A DNA stretch of 64,000 nucleotides, from the NCBI RefSeq assembly GCF_026262505.1, contig NC_067208.1:18423962-18487961 (forward strand). Direction: 5' to 3'. Position 1 is the stretch's first letter, and each line of letters begins with the position of its first letter. The stretch comes from Trichomonas vaginalis G3. Its lineage: Eukaryota; Parabasalia; Trichomonadida; Trichomonadidae. Position numbers and translations under genes: made by a program. Shown here one piece after another: positions 10,294 to 20,409 of the stretch. Below the pieces are notes generated by a model. That model was given only the letters and a program-made list of their open reading frames with translations, ran no database searches and was not told the DNA's origin.

Positions 10294-11322
10294 ATGATGT
10301 TGCTCAACCAACAAGCTGGCTTCTTTATACCAGAAAACTTACCTACTTATAACGATGCACACCACGCAAGTGGGAAATTTATTAACAATGATGGTGATCC
10401 AATTGTTCCATTAGGACATCTCGGACTGAAAATAGTACCATTAGTCTTCAAAGCTCTATTTGCAGAAAAAGATGTAACACGAGAAATGCCACATCGAAAT
10501 CCAAAATATGACTTTAATCTTGGTGACGGAATAAGAGATTGGTGGATTGGCCATGCAACAAACTTAATCCAAATCAAGGATAAATTTATCATAACAGATC
10601 CAATGTTTGAGAGTTCTTGCTCTCCATTGAAAATGGGATTGTCAAGGAAGACTCCAGCAGCGTGCAAAATAGAGGAATTACCTAGAATTTCATATGTGCT
10701 GATCTCCCATAACCATTATGATCATTTGAACAAAGGATCCGTCAAGAAAATCAAATCTTTTTTCCCTGATTGTCACTTTTTAGTTCCTCTTGGTAATGGC
10801 AGTCTTTTATCAAAATGGGGAATCATTCATTATACAGAGTTTGATTGGAGAACACACTTGAATATTGAAGGCATCAATTTCACATGCTTCCCAGCAAGAC
10901 ATGAATCAGCCCGCTCTTTGTGCAATATAAATAAAGCACTATGGTGTTCATGGCTGATAGAACATGAGAATGTAAAGATCTACTTTACAGGAGATACAGC
11001 TGTTGGACCACATTTTGCAGAAATCAAGGAAACAATCGGAAGAGGCCCAGATTTGATGATTGCAGGAATCGGCCCGACTGTTCCGAGAGAGACAATGAGA
11101 GTTGTCCATATGGATGGAAAGGATGCTTGGGATATGGCTAAAGCTATTGGCGCTGCCAAACTTACTCCAATTCATTATGGAACATTTCCTCTTGGAAGAA
11201 AAACAACTAAGTCTGACCTTGACATATTTATGGAGAAAGCTGAGGCTGGCAAATCATTAGTTATCAATACTGGTGGAAGAATTGATTGGAATGGTTCCGA
11301 ATTTGTTGTAGCTGATTTATAA
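10294..11322 (+). CDS. NAPE-PLD-like metallo-beta-lactamase-fold hydrolase
   Basis: The protein (342 residues) belongs to the zinc-hydrolase group that includes N-acyl-phosphatidylethanolamine phospholipase D and bacterial UlaG-like lactonases. The metal-binding motifs are all present: SHNHYDHLN (HxHxDH, near residue 139), PARHES (near 201), FTGDTA (near 233) and PIHYGTF (near 293). An upstream WWIGHAT block is also typical of the NAPE-PLD branch. The family hydrolyses phosphodiester or lactone bonds; the substrate here cannot be told from sequence. There is no signal peptide. The start was set at the ATG at 10294, because the frame upstream offers only a TTG, and an initiator motif lies about 40 nt before it. 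The NAPE-PLD label is more likely than a generic beta-lactamase label because the regions around the motifs match that branch. Confidence 0.85.
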   Translation: MMLLNQQAGFFIPENLPTYNDAHHASGKFINNDGDPIVPLGHLGLKIVPLVFKALFAEKDVTREMPHRNPKYDFNLGDGIRDWWIGHATNLIQIKDKFIITDPMFESSCSPLKMGLSRKTPAACKIEELPRISYVLISHNHYDHLNKGSVKKIKSFFPDCHFLVPLGNGSLLSKWGIIHYTEFDWRTHLNIEGINFTCFPARHESARSLCNINKALWCSWLIEHENVKIYFTGDTAVGPHFAEIKETIGRGPDLMIAGIGPTVPRETMRVVHMDGKDAWDMAKAIGAAKLTPIHYGTFPLGRKTTKSDLDIFMEKAEAGKSLVINTGGRIDWNGSEFVVADL

Positions 11323-11572
11323 AATTTTCATTATTAAGAAAACTTCTCATGAATGACCATGTAAAAAATATGTCTCGTAAATAAGCGTGTTAAGAGAACT
11401 TTGTTGCTCCAATTAAGCATTGAAAATTGCTTGAATGTTTTTCAAATTTCATTATCATTTTCGGATAAATGAAAAAAATAAGTCCATCATGCACTATTTC
11501 ACATGTACATCTAAAGTGGACTATTGGCGGAAATTGTATTGAAAACACATATAAGTTTAGGATTTTTCAACA

Positions 11573-12346
11573 TTAATTTTTGGGAATCATCTCAAGGAGC
11601 TTAGCAAAGTTGTCGGTCAAAGATGAACTAGCTTCCTTCCCTTTAGGACTCTTTTTCTCTAACAATGACAGTCCTGGCGAAAGATATCCGAGAGGCGTAA
11701 CTGTTGTTAAGAATGGAGATGATATCAATGTCTGAACAACAGGAGTTGAAGCAGGACTTGTTGACGGAACTGTATCCTTAGTCTCAATTTCAGGCTTAGG
11801 AGTCGAATTCACAAGCTTTTTAATCGTAGCATTCCATCGATTTTTAATCGCGTTATCAGAACGATTCGGAATTAATTGCGAAATTTGAACCCACTTATTT
11901 CCATACATCTCATGGTACTTTATCAAGAGGTTATCTTCTTCAGGAGTCCACGGCTGATGGTTGATGTTTGGATCAAGGTGGTTTCGCCATCTTTCACGAC
12001 ACTGTTTACCGATACGACCTGGCAATAGCTCGCAGAGCTTTTTCCAGTTTTTAGTACCGTTTTCTTGTACAAATTTAATGATAATTTCATCTTCTTGTCT
12101 TGTCCAAGAACCTTTTACAAGTTCCGGATTAAGAACTTTATCCCAGCGCTCTGCAATCTGCTGGCCTGTCTTACCAGGAAAATGTTCAGCCATCCTAGAA
12201 TAGTTAGGATGCATATTTCCCAGCATTAATTTCATCAGCAATTCATCCTCTTCCTTTTGCCATTTGACATTCTTAACGCAGTTGTTAATTTTATTACGAA
12301 CACGCGTCGGCGCAAGTGGCTGAGCATGGGATGAGGACGTCTTCAT
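11573..12346 (-). CDS. R1R2R3-type Myb DNA-binding protein
   Basis: A 257-residue nuclear factor with three consecutive Myb/SANT repeats: R1 at about residues 28-76 (KWQKEEDELL...), R2 at about 79-128 (GSWTRQEDEI...WRNHLDP) and R3 at about 131-178 (QPWTPEEDNLL...NRWNATIKK). The spaced tryptophans that form the core of each repeat are visible, and the R2/R3 recognition helices keep the GKQCRERWRNHL and SDNAIKNRWN patterns that read AACNG-type sites in other Mybs. The C-terminal 75 residues are Ser/Thr/Pro-rich and probably disordered. Trichomonads have large Myb families, some of which bind core promoter elements, so a transcription role is the natural reading. It is convergent with the upstream hydrolase gene, with 250 bp between their ends. 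Confidence 0.93.
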   Translation of the reverse strand: MKTSSSHAQPLAPTRVRNKINNCVKNVKWQKEEDELLMKLMLGNMHPNYSRMAEHFPGKTGQQIAERWDKVLNPELVKGSWTRQEDEIIIKFVQENGTKNWKKLCELLPGRIGKQCRERWRNHLDPNINHQPWTPEEDNLLIKYHEMYGNKWVQISQLIPNRSDNAIKNRWNATIKKLVNSTPKPEIETKDTVPSTSPASTPVVQTLISSPFLTTVTPLGYLSPGLSLLEKKSPKGKEASSSLTDNFAKLLEMIPKN

Positions 12347-13154
12347 TAGAGTTCTAACGTCTTGTATTTGCGGTTTTTTCTCTCAATTTCTTGGTGTGAA
12401 CTTTTGTAAAGTGAATTTCCGATTCAATTAAAACTCACATTTTATGGCGCCAAATTTGTGATATTGAACGCCCAATCTAATTATCTTTTTTATTTTAGAT
12501 TCTGGTTTAGGATACAATACTATTGCGTAATTAACAAATCGTTAACTTTGTACGTTCGATAATTTAGACAATAAGAAATTCATAATTATTCAGCAAGCAG
12601 ACCATATCGAATGATTACAAATGACAATGGTATTTATATTTTACTTGCTTTTGGATGCTTTCGATGCTGATATTCTGATTTATTAAATATTTTTCTTTGT
12701 TATTCAACAATGATCATAAACTATTGTGTGTGATGCATCAGTATAATGTATACTAGGATATCAATAGATATTGACATACATATTTTTTGATATTTAGTAT
12801 TCTATCAAAAATCATTAAATATACAGTAAATCATCTTATATGTGAGTTATCTAAATTGATTTTATATCATCAATACGCAATTTAAGAACAAGAGATGTAT
12901 TTGTTTCTGAATATCTTAATATAAGACTAGACATCTTGAATTTAGTTTCGACTGTCTACAGTATGGAGATAATTAGCAAAATATACATCAAAACTGAATT
13001 TAATTATATGGAAAATATCAATATTCCATTTTCCAAGATATTTAAACTTCATAATTAGCTTTTTATACTCCTCAAAGTACTAGTTTTAAACCTTTTGATG
13101 AGTTTGATTATGGGAAGAACTCCTCTCTCAAAAGTGACAGAAAACTAGATAAAA
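12347..13154. other. Divergent intergenic region
   Basis: About 800 bp between two divergently transcribed genes. It is AT-rich with many short T and A tracts. The only recurrent signal I see is AAAAGTGACA at 13130-13139, 15 nt before the downstream ATG. Confidence 0.5.
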
Positions 13155-15791
13155 ATGCGCTCGATAAGGAAAATTCACGTTACGCATGTTCTTAAAAGTG
13201 TTCAGTGGAAGCAAATAGCCGCAGATGCTTTGAAGAACTTTACATTTGAATTTCCTCGCGAGAGCTACAATGTAAAAGACACAGAACAAAGAGATAAATG
13301 CGAAATTAAATTTATCGTTGACTGCGAAGAAACAGCAGTTGCAAACGTTCCCGGTAGTGATCCGTTTAAACGACCTCATCTCCGTTTGTATATCATCGAT
13401 ACTCCAGGAAATAAAGATATTGACGCGGTTAATCAAGAAAACATACTTCACTGGACATCAAAATGCCAATTTGCACAAAACAATTTCGGTGTTATTATCA
13501 TTCAAGAGCAAACATCAATCTTTACAACTTATGCACAAATAAATAAGACAATCTTAGTGCCAGATCCATCATTCGAAGAGAATGTATTGATTCTGCAAGC
13601 AAATGAAAAGCATACAGAGCAATATTGTGAAAAAATCAGACAGTTTTTGGTTAAATTAATTTTTGAAGACTCAAAATCATACTTTAAACGCTTAGATGCA
13701 GAACAAAACTACGTCAAAGACAAATTCCTACCAAGTGAAAGATGGAGATTGGTTAAAAGCTTATCTCTTGCTGCTATTGGTTTTCTTCTATCTCCTCTCA
13801 ACTCGATAATTGATATTTACAACAAATTATTACAAAACGAAACATTCAACTTCGAGGAATTAGTATCAAAACCAATCGATCAAAAAGTTTTACCGCATTA
13901 TCCAAATATTGAAAATGCAAAGACGAATGCCGAGCTCGTAATGGTCTGTTTACATTGTATATTGAATATATCATCTACACACATCAGCAACAACTCTGCC
14001 GCCAAAGTTATTTTCTATAAACATTATTCTTTCTTACGATCGCTTTGCAAAACAGATGAAGATGAAGCACAACTTAATAACTGGGCCGAAACTTCCATTG
14101 TCGCGATCAGCGGATTGTTCAGTGATGACTTTGACTTCAAATTCAGATTATATCAATCTTTGTTTGTTATCTACGATGCCAGTGACCTTGAAAAATTATT
14201 CTCCATCAAAGATTTCGTTCTCGGAGAGATAGAAAGTCGAAAAGTGAATTCAAGAAATGGATTTGCCACAAGAATCGCAACTGCAGCCTTAGTAACGTCA
14301 AATACGTTCACTCCACCAAAGAACGTATACGTTGGATGGAATGCTGATACAAAATTCCTTGATTTGTATTCGAGAAAATTATTATCTGAGAAAGATCCTA
14401 ACGCTAAGAAGTATTTAGCACAGTTATTCTCTAACAGATCAGTTTTCCCGATGAAAGAGCAGCTCCTTCAAGAGCTAATGAAGACAGGAGAAGAATTTCA
14501 ATTTGATCACCAAGATTTCTACAAGATTAAGCTCGAATCTGACATTTTCAGAGGCAAATCAGACTGTGACAGGCCATTCAACCTCCAATTGTTCGTTGAA
14601 CAAGTTGATTGGCTTCCAAAAATTTATTCTCACATAGATTTGATTTTCCAGCACATGAGGACAGAGAAAACGATCACATTTCCCACCCAGTACGTTTCTA
14701 TCGGCAAAGCAATTGATATTTTGGTGCATTTCAACTTACCGGGAAAATGGATTCCTCTTGCTTTGAAGTTCTACGTCGGAAACATCTGCTTTATCCATAA
14801 TCTGCAGATGTCGCACACAGATAACGCTGTAGATGTAAACGCGAGGTCAGAACCGCCGATTAAAATTAAATTGTGCACAATATCGAGCGTTTTACCGGAA
14901 TACTTCGTAGAATTCTACATTAACTTCAAGAACTGTGCTTCCCAGAGCATTTACTTGAATATCCGGTCAACAGAATCAATAATTGACGCATTAAAGGGAG
15001 TTGTCGAGATAAACTCCATAAAATACGAATACGATATCAGTAGTGACGGTATCGTCAACTTTATTGATCCAGAAACAAAGAGTTCAATTCCATTATCTTT
15101 AAGTGACGTCAGATTCACTCTCCCGATCAAGCCGAAGCCAGGATCTAACATCTGCCAGTTCAGTCTTGTTTCTTCCATCGAAAACAACGTTTTTGAAACG
15201 AAATTTTCAAAAGCCGTCGAATTTCCGATCCAAGTTTCAACACGAATCTTCACAAAGAGCATTGTTCACACCTGTCTCACTAATACAGGTCCAAACGATG
15301 TTACTCTTGTCGAAGGCAAGTTAAATCACTCGATTTACAAAAACTTGGTCATAAAACCAGGAAAATCGACATACGTGATGTCCCACTGCAGTAGCGAGAA
15401 AGACATAGAGTTCAAAGCCTGTTTCTACGAGGCTGGAACTGATTTTCCGACCGTTGAAAAGAGTTGGAGCATTCTTTCGACAATGACTCCTAATGTGAAT
15501 GTTTCTTACTCTCCTTCTCATCCTCACGCCGGTGCTTCCATCAAAGTGAACTTTGCTTTGCCAAAATGTTCATTCCAAGTGCTGACATGTCCTCATTTTG
15601 TTGTTTCTGGAATTACGAAGAGAAACAACTTCGAAGGAGGAGAAGTTTCACTGAATCTGATTCCTCAGACTCCTGGAGTTTTGAAACTTCCTATTCTACT
15701 GATTGATGGAGTGGAAACAACAATGCTTCCATCTGCAATAACTGTAACAGAAGGCGAGATCTTGACATCTTGTCCATTCGTATTGAAATGA
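13155..15791 (+). CDS. Probable TRAPP-II subunit, TRAPPC10/Trs130-like
   Basis: An intact protein of 878 residues with no signal peptide. The N-terminal 190 residues are a mixed alpha/beta region containing a WTSKCQFAQNNFGVIII segment, which resembles the N-terminal module of TRAPPC10/Trs130. The middle is helical with degenerate repeats. The last 300 residues are beta-rich, with LPSAITVTEG near the end, as expected for the immunoglobulin-like C-terminal domains of the large TRAPP-II subunits. These proteins help the TRAPP complex act as a guanine-nucleotide exchange factor for Rab11/Ypt31 on late Golgi membranes. The match is judged by eye on weak similarity and overall layout; another large trafficking scaffold is possible. 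The ATG at 13155 is the first in frame and follows the AAAAGTGACA motif. Confidence 0.5.
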   Translation: MRSIRKIHVTHVLKSVQWKQIAADALKNFTFEFPRESYNVKDTEQRDKCEIKFIVDCEETAVANVPGSDPFKRPHLRLYIIDTPGNKDIDAVNQENILHWTSKCQFAQNNFGVIIIQEQTSIFTTYAQINKTILVPDPSFEENVLILQANEKHTEQYCEKIRQFLVKLIFEDSKSYFKRLDAEQNYVKDKFLPSERWRLVKSLSLAAIGFLLSPLNSIIDIYNKLLQNETFNFEELVSKPIDQKVLPHYPNIENAKTNAELVMVCLHCILNISSTHISNNSAAKVIFYKHYSFLRSLCKTDEDEAQLNNWAETSIVAISGLFSDDFDFKFRLYQSLFVIYDASDLEKLFSIKDFVLGEIESRKVNSRNGFATRIATAALVTSNTFTPPKNVYVGWNADTKFLDLYSRKLLSEKDPNAKKYLAQLFSNRSVFPMKEQLLQELMKTGEEFQFDHQDFYKIKLESDIFRGKSDCDRPFNLQLFVEQVDWLPKIYSHIDLIFQHMRTEKTITFPTQYVSIGKAIDILVHFNLPGKWIPLALKFYVGNICFIHNLQMSHTDNAVDVNARSEPPIKIKLCTISSVLPEYFVEFYINFKNCASQSIYLNIRSTESIIDALKGVVEINSIKYEYDISSDGIVNFIDPETKSSIPLSLSDVRFTLPIKPKPGSNICQFSLVSSIENNVFETKFSKAVEFPIQVSTRIFTKSIVHTCLTNTGPNDVTLVEGKLNHSIYKNLVIKPGKSTYVMSHCSSEKDIEFKACFYEAGTDFPTVEKSWSILSTMTPNVNVSYSPSHPHAGASIKVNFALPKCSFQVLTCPHFVVSGITKRNNFEGGEVSLNLIPQTPGVLKLPILLIDGVETTMLPSAITVTEGEILTSCPFVLK

Positions 15792-15844
15792 TTTATATTA
15801 TTTTATTAATTTATGTTGTATAAATAAGAAATTTTTTTTATTAA

Positions 15845-16230
15845 GGGCACTTACCACTTTTTGACATTCTCTCAATTTTTTTTGACACAAGAATTCTATC
15901 ACAATATTCTCATGTCAAAAGTTAATATTTTTGGTCAGGAGAAAGTAAAAATAAATAGTACCTAATTTGGCCTCTATACTTTTCTGCTATTATAATACAG
16001 ATATGTTGATTTTTTCATAGCATGTCAGAAAATGGGAAGTACACCCTTAAGGGCACTTTCTGACATTCTCTCATTTTTTTTTGACATCCAAGCTTTATTA
16101 CCCAATTTTCGATGGTCAAAAGTTAATATTGTCGGTCGGGAAGAAGTAACTGTAAAACATTGTATAGATCCTAATAAGACTGTTATACATTTCTGCTGTT
16201 AGAATAAAGATATATTGATTTTTAAAGCTT
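15845..16230. repeat. Direct repeat of about 200 bp, two diverged copies
   Basis: A block starting AGGGCACTTACC at 15845 is followed about 204 bp later (16049) by AGGGCACTTTCTG, and both then share GACATTCTCTCA, a T-rich run, TTGACA and GTCAAAAGTTAATATT. The copies differ at many sites, so this is an older duplication in the 3' spacer of the TRAPP-like gene. No gene is seen from 16231 to 16723. Confidence 0.75.
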
Positions 16231-16723
16231 TGTCTCAGTAGAGCTAGATTAGGCTCTTCACAAAAAATAAATGCATTGAACCAGTCAAATAAAGGCACAG
16301 ACCTAATCCATCGATAACATCATTTCTGCAACATTGTTTGATAACATTATCTCTATCATTTGAAGAAAAATGCTTTTGAATCATATAGACTTTTTTTTAA
16401 CTCAACAACAGTATTCTCATATATACAGGTAATAATGTCTTTCCTAATTTATCAGCCGCTTCATTAAAGAAGAGTTAATCACGTTCATCATATGATACCT
16501 GTTGCATATGAATCTTGTGAATTTTTTTAGGAAATTGACCAATTAGACACAACCTCAACTATTTCATGGACATTATTGAATGAATACCTACAAAATTCAA
16601 TCTTAAATAAAGTGAATGAGAAATATTATTTTAAGATTTAAATTCCGAGGTGAAATAAGTTTATTTAATTATACAGAACAAATTGAAATTCCTAATAATA
16701 TACAAATTGGGATATATAAATAA

Positions 16724-17557
16724 TTATGGAATGATATCCAAATGTAATGAGTCTTTCTTGGAATCTGATGACTTCTCAACGAAGCATATAACCAAGACAA
16801 TTGCAACAATCATTAATACAACAGCAGCTAAGACAGATAAAACTACAATAACTCCAATTTTGTGATCTTTTGAATCTGTGCACATAAATGCACTGTCCAA
16901 ATATTGGAATTCTGTCTTAAAGCATTGATCTCCAGAATATTGAACAATTGGATTATTTTGACATTTCACATTTGGATCCAAAACGTCCAATTTAGCATAC
17001 ATGTCGAGATAAGTAAACTCTGGAAGATTGTTAAAGCGAATCATAAACGGTTTTCCTTTTAATTTGACTTTATCACAATTTTGGTCACCGCATTCGCCAA
17101 ATAAAGTAACGTTATTATGTTCATCGACCTGGTATATTGAAATTGACGACGACATCTTAAACAATGAGATTGAAACTGAACCTTGAGGATTAAAATTACT
17201 TAAAAATAAACAAGAACCGTGGTTTTCTTTTGTAGGTTTGATGAATTCTGTTTCTAAATAAAAGAGTTGTGGCGTTGAAAACTCGTAAATTGGCCCAGTA
17301 CAATACGAAGAATTAATATTCCATTTATAAATCGTTGTATTTACGTCTGATAGGATTGAATTAACATTTTTAGAGGAAAATGACTTTCCAGGAACCAAAA
17401 CTTCTGTTCCATTTGTTGTAATCGTAAGATTATTTGAATTTTCGGCAAATATATATGAAGTTATGTTTGGAATATTCTCGAGTGTATAGTTTTGGTTAGC
17501 TAGAATTGTAAAATTCTCGAAAGTAATGAATGATTCAAAGAGAAAAGGAAAAAACAT
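16724..17557 (-). CDS. Single-pass membrane surface protein, unknown family
   Basis: A 277-residue protein with a hydrophobic N-terminus (MFFPFLFESFITF), an ectodomain of about 215 residues, a strong transmembrane helix near residues 236-261 (IGVIVVLSVLAAVVLMIVAI) and a short charged cytoplasmic tail. The ectodomain has several N-glycosylation sequons (NFT, NYT, NIT, NLT, NGT, NTT, NSS, NVT) and cysteines spaced for disulfides. This is a type I topology, as in many trichomonad surface proteins. I recognise no named domain. It is divergent from the CK2-beta gene with only 63 bp between the two starts, so the promoter region is shared. Confidence 0.75.
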   Translation of the reverse strand: MFFPFLFESFITFENFTILANQNYTLENIPNITSYIFAENSNNLTITTNGTEVLVPGKSFSSKNVNSILSDVNTTIYKWNINSSYCTGPIYEFSTPQLFYLETEFIKPTKENHGSCLFLSNFNPQGSVSISLFKMSSSISIYQVDEHNNVTLFGECGDQNCDKVKLKGKPFMIRFNNLPEFTYLDMYAKLDVLDPNVKCQNNPIVQYSGDQCFKTEFQYLDSAFMCTDSKDHKIGVIVVLSVLAAVVLMIVAIVLVICFVEKSSDSKKDSLHLDIIP

Positions 17558-17606
17558 ATGATTTACAGGAAATTTTTAAAAAAATCCACTAAAAGTTTTT
17601 AGTTTG

Positions 17607-17615
17607 TCACTTTTT
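17607..17615 (+). promoter_or_regulatory. Initiator TCACTTTTT of the CK2-beta gene
   Basis: A match to TCA(Y)(W) placed so that transcription from its A would give a 12-nt leader before the ATG at 17621, which is the usual trichomonad leader length. Confidence 0.65.
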
Positions 17616-17620
17616 AGAGG

Positions 17621-18223
17621 ATGAATATGGGAGAAAAAAATTTCATTGGCTGGCTAGTTAACACAAAACAATATCGATGTTTTGCTGCTATTGAACGTCA
17701 GTATCTTGAAGACTCCTTTAATTTTTATGGATTACGTCAAAAAATACCTCGATTTAAAGAATGTGTTGCAATTTTGCGCGGAGCCGATTTTAATTATGAA
17801 GATCAAGACTTAATGCATCAGACAATACGATTATATGGATTAGTGCATGCCAGATACATTGGCTCATGTGATGGAATGCATAATATGCACGGAAAGTATT
17901 TAGCAGGCCACTTTCAGCGATGTCCACGAGTTTTATGCAATGGATGCTATTGCTTACCTTATGGATGCTCTGAAGTTGAAGGCGAAGGAACTCTTAAAAT
18001 GTATTGCCCGAATTGCGGAGATGTATACGACCCAGAATACCCTGAATGGAATAATTTAGATGGGGCATACTGGGGTCCATCATATGTTCATATTATTACT
18101 CAGCAATATGAAGATATGGTGCCAGAAGCTCCTCCTAGACAATATGTTCCTAGAGTATTTGGATTTAGATTATCTCAAGAAAGTAATACACGAGAAACTC
18201 AAAAACTACCATATACTTTGTAA
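17621..18223 (+). CDS. Casein kinase 2 regulatory (beta) subunit
   Basis: The 200-residue protein is colinear with CK2-beta. It has an acidic helical N-terminal part with the LEDSFNFYGL block, then YGLVHARYIG, then the zinc-binding region with the cysteine pairs CPRVLC and CPNCGDVYDP, and the C-terminal PRQYVPRVFGFRL segment that docks onto the catalytic subunit. CK2-beta dimerises through the zinc ribbon and tunes substrate choice of the CK2 holoenzyme in nucleus and cytoplasm. Length is close to the family norm of about 215 residues. The ATG at 17621 is supported by an initiator 12 nt upstream. Confidence 0.95.
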   Translation: MNMGEKNFIGWLVNTKQYRCFAAIERQYLEDSFNFYGLRQKIPRFKECVAILRGADFNYEDQDLMHQTIRLYGLVHARYIGSCDGMHNMHGKYLAGHFQRCPRVLCNGCYCLPYGCSEVEGEGTLKMYCPNCGDVYDPEYPEWNNLDGAYWGPSYVHIITQQYEDMVPEAPPRQYVPRVFGFRLSQESNTRETQKLPYTL

Positions 18224-18511
18224 TTATTTATAGATTTTTTAACTTATAGAGAAATTGAATTTGTTTAAAATGTGCTGCGTATATAACTTACATAATTATA
18301 TAAGTTTTTCTTCCTAATGGAAAAGATTTTTTTGATTTGTTAATATTGCGATTTTATCTTACAGCATGAGTTAAATACATATAACTCTTGAATTAATGCT
18401 TATATTCTTCATTAGGATTCGGTAATAATTAATGAAATTTTATTCATGGTTGAAGAATTATGTAAAAATCATAGAAATAGCTATAATTTGCCCTTGGTAT
18501 ACAAATGTATA

Positions 18512-19678
18512 CTATAAGATTGATTCCAATGCAATCAATTGTATGATCAATTGAGATGCATATTCTTCCATTTTTGTTGCCCATTTCCACTCAATTTTTA
18601 GTGAAGATGTGCTGATCATTTGATACATTTGACTGAATTTCTCCTCACCGAGCATATCTGATAAAAATTTTCGGATTGCCATTGATTTCATTGATGTATC
18701 ATTGCATTCTTTATCAAATTTAAACTTCCTTCCCATGAACTTAACTCCTTCATCATCTTCTTCAGCTTCAGGAATGTAATCAATCTTGATTTCTTTTGGA
18801 GCGTTAGAAGGTGTTAATCCTGGACCAATTCCATGAAAAACTGTATGATTAAGCTCTTTTGATGCTACTTCTGACCCCATCAATGCAATTGCTTTGAACT
18901 TAATAATTGGAATTTGCAAAATTTCGTTAATTGTTGGGCGAAGTTGAGGATCCTTGTTGAGCATTGATGAAACTAAATCACTCAATTCCTTCGAGTAAAA
19001 GCTTCTTATCTTTGAAGGTGTATTTCTTGTGATATCAAGCATAATGTTGTGAACATTGATTCCATAGAATGCTTTTCTTAAATTGCACATTTCATAAAGC
19101 ACACATCCAAGGGACCAAATATCCGCAGATGCGTTGTACTTTTGGACATTGCAGATCTCTGGGGGCATGTAATAAGGTGAACCTGCAAATGTTGCAGCAA
19201 ATGCTTCAGTGCTATCAAGAAAACGAGCAAGACCGAAATCACCTAGCTTAAGGACACCATTACTATCAAGAAAGATGTTGCTTGGTTTGATATCGCGATG
19301 AATAATTTTTCGATCGTGAATATACTTGACAGCAAGACATATCTGAGTAAACCAATCAATGATCTTATCTTCAGGTATTGAAGACAAGTTCCGTCTTTTT
19401 AGTAATTGCTGAAGATCTCCCCCATCAGCATAATCCATGAGAATAAATAGAGAAGATTTAGTCTTCTTGCAGCCTCTGTACCTAACAATGTTCGTATGCT
19501 TGAGGGTACTTAGGATCGTAATCTCAGACTCTGCTTTTAGTTGTTGTTTCTCACTTAATTTGCTAAGAATTATCTGTTTGACGACCCTTTTCTTTGACTC
19601 ATTCTCGAGGGATGTAACAAGAAGCGCTTTTCCGAAGCCACCTTTTCCCAAAACCTTGTCAACTCGGTATTTATCCAT
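18512..19678 (-). CDS. NEK-like serine/threonine protein kinase
   Basis: A 388-residue kinase with the domain at about residues 4-255. It shows the glycine loop GKGGFGKAL, the lysine in RVVKQIIL, the catalytic loop HRDIKPSNIF, DFGLAR, and the APE-equivalent GSPYYMPPE, then DIWSLGCVLYEM and RPT. The NIVRYRG and SSLFILMDYADGGDL blocks are NEK-like; NEKs act at centrosomes, basal bodies and flagella, which suits a flagellate, though the cellular role is inferred. The C-terminal 130 residues are helical without a known domain. An in-frame ATG lies 27 nt further upstream (19705), but the ATG at 19678 starts directly with the kinase domain (MDKYRVDKVLG) and sits after a GCATTTTT initiator-like sequence, so I prefer it. 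Confidence 0.92.
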   Translation of the reverse strand: MDKYRVDKVLGKGGFGKALLVTSLENESKKRVVKQIILSKLSEKQQLKAESEITILSTLKHTNIVRYRGCKKTKSSLFILMDYADGGDLQQLLKRRNLSSIPEDKIIDWFTQICLAVKYIHDRKIIHRDIKPSNIFLDSNGVLKLGDFGLARFLDSTEAFAATFAGSPYYMPPEICNVQKYNASADIWSLGCVLYEMCNLRKAFYGINVHNIMLDITRNTPSKIRSFYSKELSDLVSSMLNKDPQLRPTINEILQIPIIKFKAIALMGSEVASKELNHTVFHGIGPGLTPSNAPKEIKIDYIPEAEEDDEGVKFMGRKFKFDKECNDTSMKSMAIRKFLSDMLGEEKFSQMYQMISTSSLKIEWKWATKMEEYASQLIIQLIALESIL

Positions 19679-20115
19679 CAATAAAAATAACGAAAAATGC
19701 ATCAAAATTGAGAAGATTACAAATTTCGATCAAACTCAAGATTTAATAATATATGCATATATTGCTATTCCAGATTGTAAATCATCAAAAACATACTCTA
19801 TTTTGTTTTAATTAAAACTTGATTTGAAAAATTCTATAGATTCGAAATAAAATAAAACTAGATATAGTATATAATATATATTTACATAACAATTTATAGT
19901 AATGATGGCGTTCTATACTTAAAACGTTTCTATTCTTAAAGAAAATTTTGTGGAAAAATAATTTTGGAATAGACGTAAGTTAAACCTAATATCTTTCAGA
20001 ACATGAGAGGATTCACTGTAACAAATTCTGCTTCTAAACACTTGTACTAAAATTTTATTAAATTATAATATAAATTACAGGATTATATTGAGCTATTTGC
20101 TTTGTAGTTAATTTA
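19679..20115. other. Intergenic spacer, nothing recognised
   Basis: AT-rich spacer between two minus-strand genes. I see only A/T runs and no convincing coding frame. Confidence 0.5.
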
Positions 20116-20409
20116 TTACAATTTTATGGTCGGAAAAATTGGTTTTTGATAAGGTGTTAACTTGAGTATTGTTTTATTTTTGTCATTTTCCGTAGGAGTT
20201 TCGCCAATTTTGCTAGGAATATATGAGGATATTTTAAGTAAAGGATTGAGCTCTTTGTTTTTGAATTCAGCAAAATTTTCGATTTGCTCTGTTCTAATTC
20301 GCCTCCATTCGCCATTTAAGCGAACAACAGCAATTTCTCCATCAGGGGTATTAGTGACACTTGCTATTTTAGTTGCTCTGTATATTTTTTCATTGGAAAC
20401 TTGCGACAT
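20116..20409 (-). CDS. Small unknown protein
   Basis: A 97-residue protein with a beta-rich first half (DGEIAVVRLNGEWRRIRTEQI) that could be a small barrel of the chromo/tudor kind, and a Lys/Pro-rich tail. The frame extends upstream to an ATG at 20472, but the ATG at 20409 is preferred because it directly follows the AAAAAAAGTGACA sequence (20412-20424 on the opposite strand) seen at other starts. No family is recognised. Confidence 0.55.
   Translation of the reverse strand: MSQVSNEKIYRATKIASVTNTPDGEIAVVRLNGEWRRIRTEQIENFAEFKNKELNPLLKISSYIPSKIGETPTENDKNKTILKLTPYQKPIFPTIKL

Noticed and set aside
12347-13154. Possible tRNA or small RNA gene in the long spacer
   Set aside because: No cloverleaf with A- and B-box elements can be drawn; the sequence is simple AT-rich DNA.
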